Assembly (NCBI RefSeq): GCF_003115855.1
Contig: NZ_KZ819080.1
Coordinates: 62,001-126,000 of the forward strand
Source: Brenneria corticis
GTDB taxonomy: Bacteria > Pseudomonadota > Gammaproteobacteria > Enterobacterales > Enterobacteriaceae
Direction of reading: 5' to 3'
DNA: 64,000 nt
This document shows, in pieces, positions 9,065 to 17,459 of the stretch. The notes under the pieces are model-generated. The model was not told where the DNA came from and made no database searches. It saw only the letters and a program-made list of their open reading frames with translations. The translations under genes were made by a program, and so were the position numbers. Position 1 is the stretch's first letter. Every line of letters begins with the position of its first letter.

Positions 9065-9685
9065 TTACGCTTTTCTGGCGCTCGCCAGCAGGGCGCCGAC
9101 CAGGATAAACAGCGAGCCGAAAATCCGATTCAGTATCCGCATCTGCCGGGCGCCTTTCAGCCAGCCGGCAATCCGCTTGGCCAGCGTGGCGTAGCCGATC
9201 ATCACCACAATATCGACGATAATGGTGGTGGCGCCCAAAACCAGATACTGCGCGGCCTGTGGTTGATGCTGGATGATAAACTGCGGAAACAGCGCCGCCA
9301 GAAACACGATGCTTTTCGGGTTGGTCAGATTAACCAGCACCGCGCGCTTCAATAGCCTGCGGCGCGGCATGGTGCTGGCCAGCGCATGCATATCCAGCGA
9401 GCCTGCCGAACGCCATTGCTGGATCCCCAGCCAGATCAGGTACGCCGCCCCCAGCCATTTCAGCAGGTCGAAAATCAGCACGGATTGCGCCAGCAGCGCC
9501 CCCAGCCCGGCGCCCACCAGTACGATGTGTACCGCCAGACCAATCTGTAAACCGGTTATCGAGGCGATGGTGCCGCGATAACCGTGGCTGATGCCGGTAC
9601 TCATGGTATTGATGGCGCCCGAACCGGGCGAAAGGCTGAGAATAAGCGTTGTCAGTAAATAGGTTAACCACCAGTCTAAGGTCAC
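9065..9685 (-). CDS. rhtB: homoserine/homoserine lactone efflux protein RhtB
   Basis: LysE/RhtB-family exporter of 206 residues with six hydrophobic segments. The N-terminal signature SLSPGSGAINTMSTGISHG and the later VNLTNPKSIVFLAALFPQF are typical of RhtB. It exports homoserine and its lactone and protects against their build-up. The start is GTG (9683-9685) preceded by GGGAG; the N-terminus MTLDWWLTYLL matches E. coli RhtB. In E. coli rhtC and rhtB are neighbours between recQ and pldB; here only rhtB remains. It is convergent with recQ (13 bp gap) and divergent from pldB. Confidence 0.96.
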   Translation of the reverse strand: MTLDWWLTYLLTTLILSLSPGSGAINTMSTGISHGYRGTIASITGLQIGLAVHIVLVGAGLGALLAQSVLIFDLLKWLGAAYLIWLGIQQWRSAGSLDMHALASTMPRRRLLKRAVLVNLTNPKSIVFLAALFPQFIIQHQPQAAQYLVLGATTIIVDIVVMIGYATLAKRIAGWLKGARQMRILNRIFGSLFILVGALLASARKA

Positions 9686-9810
9686 TTGCGAATGCTCCCT
9701 GCGATTTTTTATGCCACAATACGCCGATGCTTATATTTGCGCTATAGCTCGTTGCGCCATAGCAAGAAAGCCGTTCCGATAGCTTTACTGGCCTGCGCCG
9801 GAGTGTGTGG

Positions 9811-10803
9811 ATGACTCGGTATCTCAATAGCCTGTTAACGCGTGAAGCGCAGTTTTCTGCCTTTGCTACCGGGGCGTTGCTGGATTTCTGGCGTCAGCGC
9901 GAAGAAGGGGAGTTTATCGGCGTCGATAATGTGCCGATCCGCTTTGTGCGCTTTACCGCGCCGCAACACGATAAAATCGTCGTGGTGTTCCCCGGACGTA
10001 TTGAAAGCTATGTAAAATACGGCGAAGTGGCTTACGATCTCTTCCATAACGGCTATGACGTACTGATGATGGATCATCGCGGGCAGGGGCGTTCCGGGCG
10101 CCTGCTCGCCGATAGCCACCGCGGACACGTGGTGCGCTTCAGCGACTATGTGGATGACGTCGAACTGCTGTGGCAACGGCAGATTGCCCCGCAGGCGCAT
10201 ACCCGTCGATTTGCGCTGGCTCATTCGATGGGCGGCGCGATCCTGGCCCGGTTTCTGGCGCGCCAGCCGCAGGCTTTCGATGCCGTGGCGCTCTGCGCGC
10301 CGATGTGCGGCATTCATCTGCCGATGCCACACTGGCTGGCCCGGCGCATCGTCGACTGGGCGGAGCGCCGCCCCGCGATACGCGACTATTATGCCATCGG
10401 CACCGGGCAATGGCGGCCGTTGCCTTACGTGGTCAATATGCTGACCCACAGCCGCGAGCGCTACCGGCGCAGCGTCCGATTTTATGCGGACGCCCCGGAG
10501 CTGCGCGTTGGCGGACCGACCTACCATTGGGTACGCGAAGCGCTGACGGTAGGTCGGGAGTTGCTGGAAGAGGCCGCCGATATCACTACGCCGCTGCTGC
10601 TGTTGCAGGCGGAAGAAGATCGGGTGGTGGATAACCGCAGCCAGGATCGGTTTTGTCAGGCTCTGGCGCAGAGCGGTCACCCCTGTGCGGGCGAGGCTCC
10701 CCGGATTATCAAAGGGGCGCGGCATGAGATTCTGTTTGAGAAAGATAACATTCGTGCTCAGGCATTCGAGCTGATTCTGGAGCATTTCGCTCGCTATTAT
10801 TAA
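9811..10803 (+). CDS. pldB: lysophospholipase L2
   Basis: Alpha/beta hydrolase of about 330 residues that degrades lysophospholipids, in E. coli an inner-membrane-associated enzyme. Visible elements are DHRGQGRSGR (about residue 87), the nucleophile elbow AHSMGGA (about 137), an acidic EEDRVVDNR segment (about 270) and a late His in GARHEILFEKD. ATG 9811 has a CGGAG site seven bases upstream; GTG 9805 is an alternative. Downstream, yigL follows after about 30 bp, so pldB-yigL is probably one transcription unit, as in E. coli. Confidence 0.95.
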   Translation: MTRYLNSLLTREAQFSAFATGALLDFWRQREEGEFIGVDNVPIRFVRFTAPQHDKIVVVFPGRIESYVKYGEVAYDLFHNGYDVLMMDHRGQGRSGRLLADSHRGHVVRFSDYVDDVELLWQRQIAPQAHTRRFALAHSMGGAILARFLARQPQAFDAVALCAPMCGIHLPMPHWLARRIVDWAERRPAIRDYYAIGTGQWRPLPYVVNMLTHSRERYRRSVRFYADAPELRVGGPTYHWVREALTVGRELLEEAADITTPLLLLQAEEDRVVDNRSQDRFCQALAQSGHPCAGEAPRIIKGARHEILFEKDNIRAQAFELILEHFARYY

Positions 10804-10832
10804 ATTACCACCAGAGGTTGGATCTCACCGTT

Positions 10833-11633
10833 ATGTACCATGTCGTAGCTTCCGATTTAGATGGCACCCTGTTGTCGCCCGACCATACGCTCTCCCCCTA
10901 TGCGAAAGAAACCCTCAAGCTGTTGACCAAAAAGGGGATTCATTTTGTCTTTGCGACGGGGCGGCACCATATGGACGTGGCGCAAATCCGCGACGGTCTG
11001 GGCATCAGCGCGTTTATGATCACCTCCAACGGCGCGCGGGTGCACAACACCCGGGGCGATTTGATCTTCAGCCATAATCTGGATGCGGATATCGCCCGCG
11101 ATCTTTACGGCGTGGCGCACCAGAATCCGGATATGCTGACGCACGTTTACCGCGACGATGAGTGGTTTATGAACCGTCAGCGTCCCGAAGAAGAGCGTTT
11201 TTTTAAAGAGTCGGTGTTTAAATACAAGCTGTTCGAGCCAGGCCTGCTGGAGACCGACGGCGTCAGCAAGATCTTCTTTACCTGCGATTCCCACGAGCAG
11301 CTGCTGGTGTTGGAAGAGGCGATCAACGCGCGCTGGGGCGATCGCGTCAACGTGAGCTTTTCCACGCTGACCTGCCTGGAAGTGATGGCCGGCGGGGTAT
11401 CCAAAGGTCACGCGCTGGAGCAGGTGGCGAAGATCATCGGCTTTTCGCTGCGCGAGTGCATCGCTTTCGGCAACGGGATGAACGACTACGAAATGCTGTC
11501 GATGGCGGGCAAAGGCTGCATCATGCAGAACGCCCATCAGCGTTTAAAGAATTTGCTGCCGGAGCTGGAGGTGATCGGCAGCAATGTGGAAAGCGCGGTG
11601 CCGAACTACCTGCGGGATTTGTTTCTGCGATAA
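10833..11633 (+). CDS. yigL: HAD-superfamily sugar phosphatase YigL
   Basis: Cof-type HAD phosphatase of 266 residues. In E. coli YigL dephosphorylates sugar phosphates and pyridoxal phosphate and is a target of the sRNA SgrS during glucose-phosphate stress. The motif-I nucleophile is in SDLDGTL (residues 7-13). FATGRH and the C-terminal GNGMNDYEML carry motifs II and IV. The start is ATG 10833 (MYHVVASDLDGTLLSP, as in E. coli). An in-frame TTG at 10818 also exists. Confidence 0.95.
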   Translation: MYHVVASDLDGTLLSPDHTLSPYAKETLKLLTKKGIHFVFATGRHHMDVAQIRDGLGISAFMITSNGARVHNTRGDLIFSHNLDADIARDLYGVAHQNPDMLTHVYRDDEWFMNRQRPEEERFFKESVFKYKLFEPGLLETDGVSKIFFTCDSHEQLLVLEEAINARWGDRVNVSFSTLTCLEVMAGGVSKGHALEQVAKIIGFSLRECIAFGNGMNDYEMLSMAGKGCIMQNAHQRLKNLLPELEVIGSNVESAVPNYLRDLFLR

Positions 11634-11690
11634 CGGTCGCCGGTGATGCCGCGACCGTCTGCCGGCCGTAGGCGTCCCTGTCGACGGCGC

Positions 11691-12758
11691 TCAGCGCGGC
11701 TTGTGCAGATAATCCACGGCCTTGTCGGGGAAATCGGTGAACAGGCCGTCGACGTCCGCCTGTCGATAAAGAATATGGTAAAGCTGGTCGATGTCCCCGG
11801 CATAGTCGGGCAGCCTGTCCGCTCGCGCGGTAAACGGGTGGACCAGCAGCCCATTCCGATGCGCCTCTTTCACCATTCCGCTGAACGAAATATGCCCGGC
11901 GGTGGAGTCAGGCCGCACCAGCATAGGGTAGTTCGGGCCGATGCCGTCGGCGTAGGCGGCAATCTGCTTCATGGCGCCCGGCTTGAGCATCCAGTCATAG
12001 TCGTAGTTTAGCCACTTTCCGTCAGCCTGTTTCTCATAGGTTTCCTGCCAGTCGGTATAGGCGATCAGCTGTATCAGATTCAGGTCCATCTTCATTTCGG
12101 GCTGTAGTTCGCTCTTGATGCGTTTGAGCTCCGCGACATCAAAAGATTGCAGGAATACCCGGTCGCTTTTCCGGGTGTAGCCATACTGCTTCAGTACGGT
12201 CAGCACTTCGCGGGCAATGTCTCTGCCTTCCTGATGATGGAACCACGGGGCTTTGATTTCAGGATAGATACCGATATTTTTACCGGTCGAGTGATTCAGG
12301 CCCTGAATAAATTCAATTTCTTCCTGAAAGGTATGGACGCGAAAGTCGGATTTCCACATGGGAAAACGGTTGGGATAACTTGGTACCTGTTTGCCGTCTT
12401 TAATGTCGAACCCTTCGGTAAATTTCAGCGACCTGATTTCCGACAGCGTAAAATCAATGGCGTAAAACCGGCCGTCCTGACGGGCTCGCTGAGGAAAACG
12501 TTCCGCCACGTCGGTAACGCGGTCAAGATAATGGTCGTGCAGAACCACCAGCGCGTTGTCTTTGGTGAGCACCAGATCCTGCTCCAGGTAATCCGCTCCC
12601 TGCGCATAGGCCATGGCTTTGGCCGGCAGCGTATGTTCCGGCAGATAACCGCTGGCGCCGCGGTGAGCGATAACGATTTTGCCGTTTTTCCCGGCGATGG
12701 CGGCAAATGAAAGGGAAAGGGCGATACTGGCGAGCAGCGATGTTACGGCGTAGTTCAT
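11691..12758 (-). CDS. glpQ: periplasmic glycerophosphodiester phosphodiesterase GlpQ
   Basis: Hydrolyses glycerophosphodiesters in the periplasm to an alcohol plus glycerol-3-phosphate, which GlpT then imports. The 355-residue precursor has a signal peptide (MNYAVTSLLASIALSLSFAAIA). The active-site segments of the GDPD TIM barrel follow: IAHRGASGYLPEHT (about 30), YLEQDLVLTKD and VLHDHYLDR. The ATG at 12758 is preceded by AGAGG; earlier in-frame ATGs would destroy the signal peptide. It is the second gene of glpTQ, 73 bp behind glpT. It is convergent with yigL. Confidence 0.96.
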   Translation of the reverse strand: MNYAVTSLLASIALSLSFAAIAGKNGKIVIAHRGASGYLPEHTLPAKAMAYAQGADYLEQDLVLTKDNALVVLHDHYLDRVTDVAERFPQRARQDGRFYAIDFTLSEIRSLKFTEGFDIKDGKQVPSYPNRFPMWKSDFRVHTFQEEIEFIQGLNHSTGKNIGIYPEIKAPWFHHQEGRDIAREVLTVLKQYGYTRKSDRVFLQSFDVAELKRIKSELQPEMKMDLNLIQLIAYTDWQETYEKQADGKWLNYDYDWMLKPGAMKQIAAYADGIGPNYPMLVRPDSTAGHISFSGMVKEAHRNGLLVHPFTARADRLPDYAGDIDQLYHILYRQADVDGLFTDFPDKAVDYLHKPR

Positions 12759-12788
12759 GCGATCAAACCTCTTATCTGTTGAGAGAAA

Positions 12789-12811
12789 GGCGGCGTCGAT
12801 GGGACGCCGCC
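12789..12811 (-). other. intercistronic hairpin between glpT and glpQ
   Basis: A 9-bp GC-rich stem, GGCGGCGTC (12789-12797) with GACGCCGCC (12803-12811), closes a 5-base loop in the 73-bp glpT-glpQ spacer. No T run follows in either direction. It is more likely an mRNA stability or partial polarity element than a terminator. Confidence 0.5.
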
Positions 12812-12831
12812 AGAGGGATGCTAACAAACGA

Positions 12832-14181
12832 TTATGACTGTCTGGCTAACTCTTCCTTATGCTTTTTCTCACTGAACATAACGATGATTAGCAGGATCAC
12901 CGACAGGATGCTGCCGCCGATCATTACCATAAAGCCGCCGTCCCAGCCGAAGAAGTCCACGGTATAACCGACGATGGCGCTGGCGGCGACGGAACCGCCG
13001 AGATAACCGAACAGACCGGTGAACCCGGCCGCCGTGCCCGCGGCTTTTTTCGGCGCCAGCTCCAGCGCATGCAGGCCGATCAGCATCACCGGTCCGTAAA
13101 TCAGGAAGCCGATGGTGATCATGCACGCCATATCCACATGCGGATTGCCCACCGGGTTCATCCAGTACACGACGGTGGCGATGGTGACCAGGGTCATAAA
13201 GAACACGCCGGTGGCGCCGCGGTTGCCTTTAAACACCTTGTCGGACATCCAGCCGCACAGCAGCGTGCCGGGGATGCCGGCATATTCGTAGAGGAAATAG
13301 GCCCAGGAGGATTTGTCCAGCGCGAAATGTTTTACCTCTTTCAGATAGGTCGGGGACCAGTCGAGAATGCCGTAGCGCAGCAGGTAAACAAATACGTTGG
13401 CGATGGCGATGTACCACAGCAGCTTATTGGGGAAAACGTACTGCATAAAGATTTGCTTCGCGGTCAGCTCCTCTTCGGCTTTCTCATCATAATCAACCGG
13501 ATAGTCATTTTTATACTCTTCGATGGAGGGTAAGCCGCAGGACTGCGGCGTATCCCGCATCAGGGCAAAGGCGATCAGCGCGACCAGAATGGCGGCAAAA
13601 GCCGGCATATACAGGGCGGCTTTCCAGTCGTTAAACCAGGCCATCCCCAGCAGGAACAGCAGCGGTGGAATACCGCCGCCGACGTTATGCGCGCAGTTCC
13701 AGATGGAAACGATGCCGCCGCGTTCCTTTTTCGACCACCAGTGCACCATGGTGCGTCCGCACGGCGGCCAGCCCATGCCCTGAAACCAGCCGCACAGGAA
13801 CAGCAGCACGAACATGATCGCAATGCTGGAGGTGGCCCAGGGCACGAACCCCATAAACAGCATGACCGCTGACGCCAATATCAGGCCCGCAGGCAGGAAC
13901 ACGCGCGGATTGGAACGGTCGGAGACCGAACCCATGATAAATTTGGAAAAGCCGTAGGCGATCGAAATGCCGGATAGCGCGAAACCGAGGTCGCCGCGCG
14001 AGAACCCTTGTTCGATCAGGAATGGCATCGCCAGGGCGAAATTTTTGCGCACCAGATAGTAAGCGGCATAGCCAAAGAAGATGCCCATGAAAATTTGCCA
14101 ACGCAGGCGACGATACAGTGGATCGACCTGATCTGCGGCGACGCGGGGCTGGTGTGTAGCGGGTTTAAAAATACTCAGCAT
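12832..14181 (-). CDS. glpT: glycerol-3-phosphate:phosphate antiporter GlpT
   Basis: Major-facilitator antiporter of 449 residues with twelve helices that exchanges external glycerol-3-phosphate (and fosfomycin) for internal phosphate. It is almost identical to E. coli GlpT from MLSIFKPA onward. The first helix contains FFGYAAYYLVRKNFALAMP with the substrate-binding arginine, and the loop after helix 5 carries GWPPCGRTMVHWWSKKERG. The start at 14181 has a GGAGG-type site (TTGGAGGCAGAA). It is the first gene of glpTQ and divergent from glpABC; a GlpR-like operator lies 35 bp upstream. Confidence 0.98.
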   Translation of the reverse strand: MLSIFKPATHQPRVAADQVDPLYRRLRWQIFMGIFFGYAAYYLVRKNFALAMPFLIEQGFSRGDLGFALSGISIAYGFSKFIMGSVSDRSNPRVFLPAGLILASAVMLFMGFVPWATSSIAIMFVLLFLCGWFQGMGWPPCGRTMVHWWSKKERGGIVSIWNCAHNVGGGIPPLLFLLGMAWFNDWKAALYMPAFAAILVALIAFALMRDTPQSCGLPSIEEYKNDYPVDYDEKAEEELTAKQIFMQYVFPNKLLWYIAIANVFVYLLRYGILDWSPTYLKEVKHFALDKSSWAYFLYEYAGIPGTLLCGWMSDKVFKGNRGATGVFFMTLVTIATVVYWMNPVGNPHVDMACMITIGFLIYGPVMLIGLHALELAPKKAAGTAAGFTGLFGYLGGSVAASAIVGYTVDFFGWDGGFMVMIGGSILSVILLIIVMFSEKKHKEELARQS

Positions 14182-14215
14182 TTCTGCCTCCAATACGACC
14201 AAAAACGATAATTTT

Positions 14216-14233
14216 TTGTTCTATAACGAAGGT
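14216..14233. promoter_or_regulatory. GlpR-like operator upstream of glpT
   Basis: TTGTTCT-ATAA-CGAAGGT matches the GlpR operator pattern ATGTTCG-N4-CGAACAT at 5/7 positions in each arm, with the common ATAA centre. It is 35 bp from the glpT start. A further ATGTTCG half-site lies at 14407-14413 near glpA. Confidence 0.6.
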
Positions 14234-14355
14234 AATATTATCCAATTACGCCCTTTTCATCTGTGAGTTATCGCTCAAATGTTACATTTTTATGAAGGTA
14301 TGACATTTTTTCGTGCTTACCTTAACAAGGCTTATGCAATTGCGGAATTGATTTT

Positions 14356-14371
14356 GGTGATGCCAATCACA
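14356..14371. promoter_or_regulatory. CRP-binding site between glpT and glpA
   Basis: GGTGA-TGCCAA-TCACA matches TGTGA-N6-TCACA at 9 of 10 arm positions and is nearly central in the 310-bp divergent gap. A weaker second match (TGTGA at 14262-14266) lies nearer glpT. CRP activation of both arms is known for this region in E. coli. Confidence 0.65.
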
Positions 14372-14491
14372 TATATGAATTTTAATGACTATTCTATTTT
14401 CGTTTTATGTTCGTTTTTGCTCTTTATCAAACATTAACCTTATCTTTTGTGTCCCAATAGCACTATGTCAGGATCCGCGAGAAGAGGGCGT

Positions 14492-16207
14492 ATGCAAAAT
14501 AATGGGTCATACCGGGAAACCGATGTCATTGTGATTGGCGGTGGGGCGACGGGCGCGGGAACCGTACGGGATTGCGCGCTGCGGGGATTGCGCTGCCTGT
14601 TGATCGAACGCTTTGACATCGCCACCGGCGCCACCGGGCGCAACCATGGTTTGCTGCACAGCGGATCGCGCTATGCGGTGACGGACGGCGAGTCCGCGCG
14701 CGAATGCATTGAAGAAAACCAGGTGCTCAAGCGCATAGCCCGCCACTGCGTGGAGCCGACGGACGGCCTGTTTCTGACCTTGCCGGAAGACGACCTCGCC
14801 TATCAGAGCCAATTTATCGCCGCCTGCCGACAGGCGGGGATCAGCGCCCAGGCGATAGATCCCCAGGAGGCGCTGCGTCTGGAGCCCGCCGCCAACCCGA
14901 CGCTGATTGGCGCGGTGCGGGTGCCGGACGGCACCATCGATCCTTTCCGCCTGACCTCGGCCAATATCATCGATGCCGCTGAGCACGGCGCCGAGGTGCT
15001 GACTTATCATGAGGTTATCGGTTTGATCCGCCAGGGCGACCGCATCACCGGGGTGCGCGTATTCGACCATAAAAACGCCGTCGCCGGCGAGATATACGCC
15101 CAGGTGGTGGTCAACGCCGCGGGTATCTGGGGACAACATATCGCCGAGTATGCCGATCTGCGCGTACGCATGTTCCCGGCGAAAGGGGCGCTGCTGATTT
15201 TGGGACATCGCATCAACAACATGGTGATTAACCGCTGCCGCAAACCGGCCGATGCCGACATTCTGGTGCCGGGAGACACCATCTCTCTGATCGGCACCAC
15301 CTCGACCCATATCGATTACGATCAGATCGATAATATGACGGTCACGCCCGCGGAAGTGGAAATCCTGATGCGCGAAGGCGCCAAACTGGCGCCGCAGCTG
15401 GCGGACACGCGCATTCTCCGCGCCTATGCGGGGGTGCGCCCGCTGGTGGCGAACGACAGCGACCCCAGCGGACGCAGCGTCAGCCGCGGCATTGTGCTGC
15501 TCGACCATGCCAGCCGCGATGGTCTGGAGGGGTTTGTTACCATCACCGGCGGTAAACTGATGACCTACCGGCTGATGGCCGAGTGGGTGACGGATAAAAT
15601 CTGTGAAAAGCTGGGCTGCGACGTGGCCTGCACCACGGCGCAGACGCCGTTGCCCGGCTCGGAACCCGGTACGGAACGCGCGGCCCCATCTCAATCCACC
15701 GCGCGCCGTTCCGCCGCGCATTTCTCCGCGCCTAAAAGCCCGTTATCGGAACCTAAAAACAGCGCCTTTCCGTTGTCCGCGCCGCTGCGCGGATCGGCGA
15801 TTTACCGCCACGGCGAACGCGCCGGGCGTTTGTTGTCCGGCGAGCGTCTGGACGGCAGTCTGGTCTGCGAGTGCGAAGCCGTTACCGCCGGCGAAGTGCG
15901 TTACGCGGTGGAATCGCTCCAGGTTAATAATCTGATTGATTTACGCCGCCGCACCCGCGTCGGAATGGGAACCTGCCAGGGCGAGCTTTGCGCCTGCCGG
16001 GCCGCGGGATTGCTGTGCCGGCTGGGGCGGTCGACGCCGGAGCAATCCATCGTCCAGCTCAGCCAGTTTCTCAATGAACGCTGGAAAGGCATTCGCCCGG
16101 TCGCCTGGGGCAATACCCTGCGTGAAAGCGAGTTTACCAGTTGGGTATATCAGGGATTGTGCGGCCTGACGGCCGATGACGCGCGGGAGGAACAGCATGC
16201 GGTATGA
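14492..16207 (+). CDS. glpA: anaerobic glycerol-3-phosphate dehydrogenase subunit A
   Basis: FAD-containing catalytic subunit of the anaerobic sn-glycerol-3-phosphate dehydrogenase GlpABC, which passes electrons to menaquinone. It has an N-terminal Rossmann FAD motif (IGGGATGAGTVRD) and GATGRNHGLLHSG. A C-terminal BFD-type iron-sulfur domain carries CECEAVT and GTCQGELCACRAAG. ATG 14492 is preceded by AGAGGG. At 571 residues it is about 29 longer than E. coli GlpA. The extra length is a Ser/Ala/Pro-rich linker at about residues 388-428, between the dehydrogenase part and the iron-sulfur part. It overlaps glpB by 11 bp. Confidence 0.97.
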   Translation: MQNNGSYRETDVIVIGGGATGAGTVRDCALRGLRCLLIERFDIATGATGRNHGLLHSGSRYAVTDGESARECIEENQVLKRIARHCVEPTDGLFLTLPEDDLAYQSQFIAACRQAGISAQAIDPQEALRLEPAANPTLIGAVRVPDGTIDPFRLTSANIIDAAEHGAEVLTYHEVIGLIRQGDRITGVRVFDHKNAVAGEIYAQVVVNAAGIWGQHIAEYADLRVRMFPAKGALLILGHRINNMVINRCRKPADADILVPGDTISLIGTTSTHIDYDQIDNMTVTPAEVEILMREGAKLAPQLADTRILRAYAGVRPLVANDSDPSGRSVSRGIVLLDHASRDGLEGFVTITGGKLMTYRLMAEWVTDKICEKLGCDVACTTAQTPLPGSEPGTERAAPSQSTARRSAAHFSAPKSPLSEPKNSAFPLSAPLRGSAIYRHGERAGRLLSGERLDGSLVCECEAVTAGEVRYAVESLQVNNLIDLRRRTRVGMGTCQGELCACRAAGLLCRLGRSTPEQSIVQLSQFLNERWKGIRPVAWGNTLRESEFTSWVYQGLCGLTADDAREEQHAV

Positions 16208-17459
16208 CGCGGTTATTATCGGCGGCGGGCTGGCGGGGTTGACCTGCGGCATCCGGCTGTCCGAGCAGGGCAAACGTTGCGCTATCGTCAGCGCAGGGCA
16301 AAGCGCCCTGCATTTTTCTTCGGGCGCGCTGGATCTGCTCGCCTGTCTGCCGGACGGGCAGCCCGTCGACCAGCCGTTAAGCGCGCTGGATGAGCTGGCC
16401 CGCCAGGCGCCTCGCCATCCCTATGCGCTGATGGGCGCCGAGCGGATCGCCGCCCTGTTGCCGGAGGCTCAGGCGCTGCTGGTTCGCTGCGCCATGCCGA
16501 TGCTGGGCGACTATCGGCAAAATCATCTGCGGATGACGCCGCTGGGCAAGTTTCGCCCCTGCTGGCTCAGCCAGTCGGACAGCGTGACCCGCGGCCTGAC
16601 CGGCACCGCTCGCTGGGAGCGCCCGCTGGTGGCCGGCATTGAAGGCTTTCTGGATTTCCAGTCGCGTATTGTGGCCGGGACGCTGCAGTCGCAGGGCATC
16701 GCCGCCCGCAGCGATGATGTCAAACTGCCGGTGCTGGATCGGCTGCGCCGCAACCCCAGCGAGTTCCGGGCGGTGAATATTTCCCGGGTGCTCGATCTGC
16801 CGGAAAATCTGGCGGCGCTGGCGGAAGAGCTGACGGTATCCGCCAGCGGCAATGATGCGGTGATCATGCCCGCCTGTCTGGGGCTGGACGGACCGGCGGC
16901 GCTGGACGGGCTGCGCCAGGCGCTCGGCAAGCCGGTGCTGCTGCTGCCGACGTTGCCGCCTTCGTTGCCGGGACTGCGTTTGCATCAGGCGCTGCTGCGC
17001 CGCTTTCGCCGGCAGGGGGGGATCGTCATGCCGGGCGATCGGGTGGAACGCGCCGTGCTGGAAGCGCAGGGCGCCGCGCTCTATACCCGCAATCACCGCG
17101 ATATTCCGCTGCGGGCGCGACACGTGGTGCTGGCCAGCGGCAGTTTCTTCAGCAACGGTCTGCTGGCGCGCTTCGACCGGGTTAGCGAGCCGGTGTTCGG
17201 GCTGGATGTTCGCTTCGCGGCCCGGCGGGAGGAATGGAGCCGGCAGGACATGTTCGCCGCCCAGCCTTACCGGCAGTTCGGCGTGATAACCGATGACAAT
17301 CTGCGCCCCGCCGTCGCCGGCAAAACGGCGCATAACCTGTATGCCGTCGGCGCGGTGCTGGAAGGGTTCGATCCCATTGCCCAGGGGTGCGGCGCGGGCG
17401 TATCGCTGCTCAGCGCGCTGTATGCCGCCGACCTGATACTGCAGGAGGATAACCAATGA
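16197..17459 (+). CDS. glpB: anaerobic glycerol-3-phosphate dehydrogenase subunit B
   Basis: Second subunit of GlpABC, a 420-residue flavoprotein with an N-terminal dinucleotide-binding motif (DAVIIGGGLAGLTCGIRL) and a C-terminal GAVLEGFDPIAQGCGAGVSLLSAL segment typical of flavin binding in this family. The start at ATG 16197 has a GGAGGA site within the end of glpA. Its stop overlaps the glpC start (ATGA at 17456-17459), which indicates translational coupling. Confidence 0.96.
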   Translation: MRYDAVIIGGGLAGLTCGIRLSEQGKRCAIVSAGQSALHFSSGALDLLACLPDGQPVDQPLSALDELARQAPRHPYALMGAERIAALLPEAQALLVRCAMPMLGDYRQNHLRMTPLGKFRPCWLSQSDSVTRGLTGTARWERPLVAGIEGFLDFQSRIVAGTLQSQGIAARSDDVKLPVLDRLRRNPSEFRAVNISRVLDLPENLAALAEELTVSASGNDAVIMPACLGLDGPAALDGLRQALGKPVLLLPTLPPSLPGLRLHQALLRRFRRQGGIVMPGDRVERAVLEAQGAALYTRNHRDIPLRARHVVLASGSFFSNGLLARFDRVSEPVFGLDVRFAARREEWSRQDMFAAQPYRQFGVITDDNLRPAVAGKTAHNLYAVGAVLEGFDPIAQGCGAGVSLLSALYAADLILQEDNQ

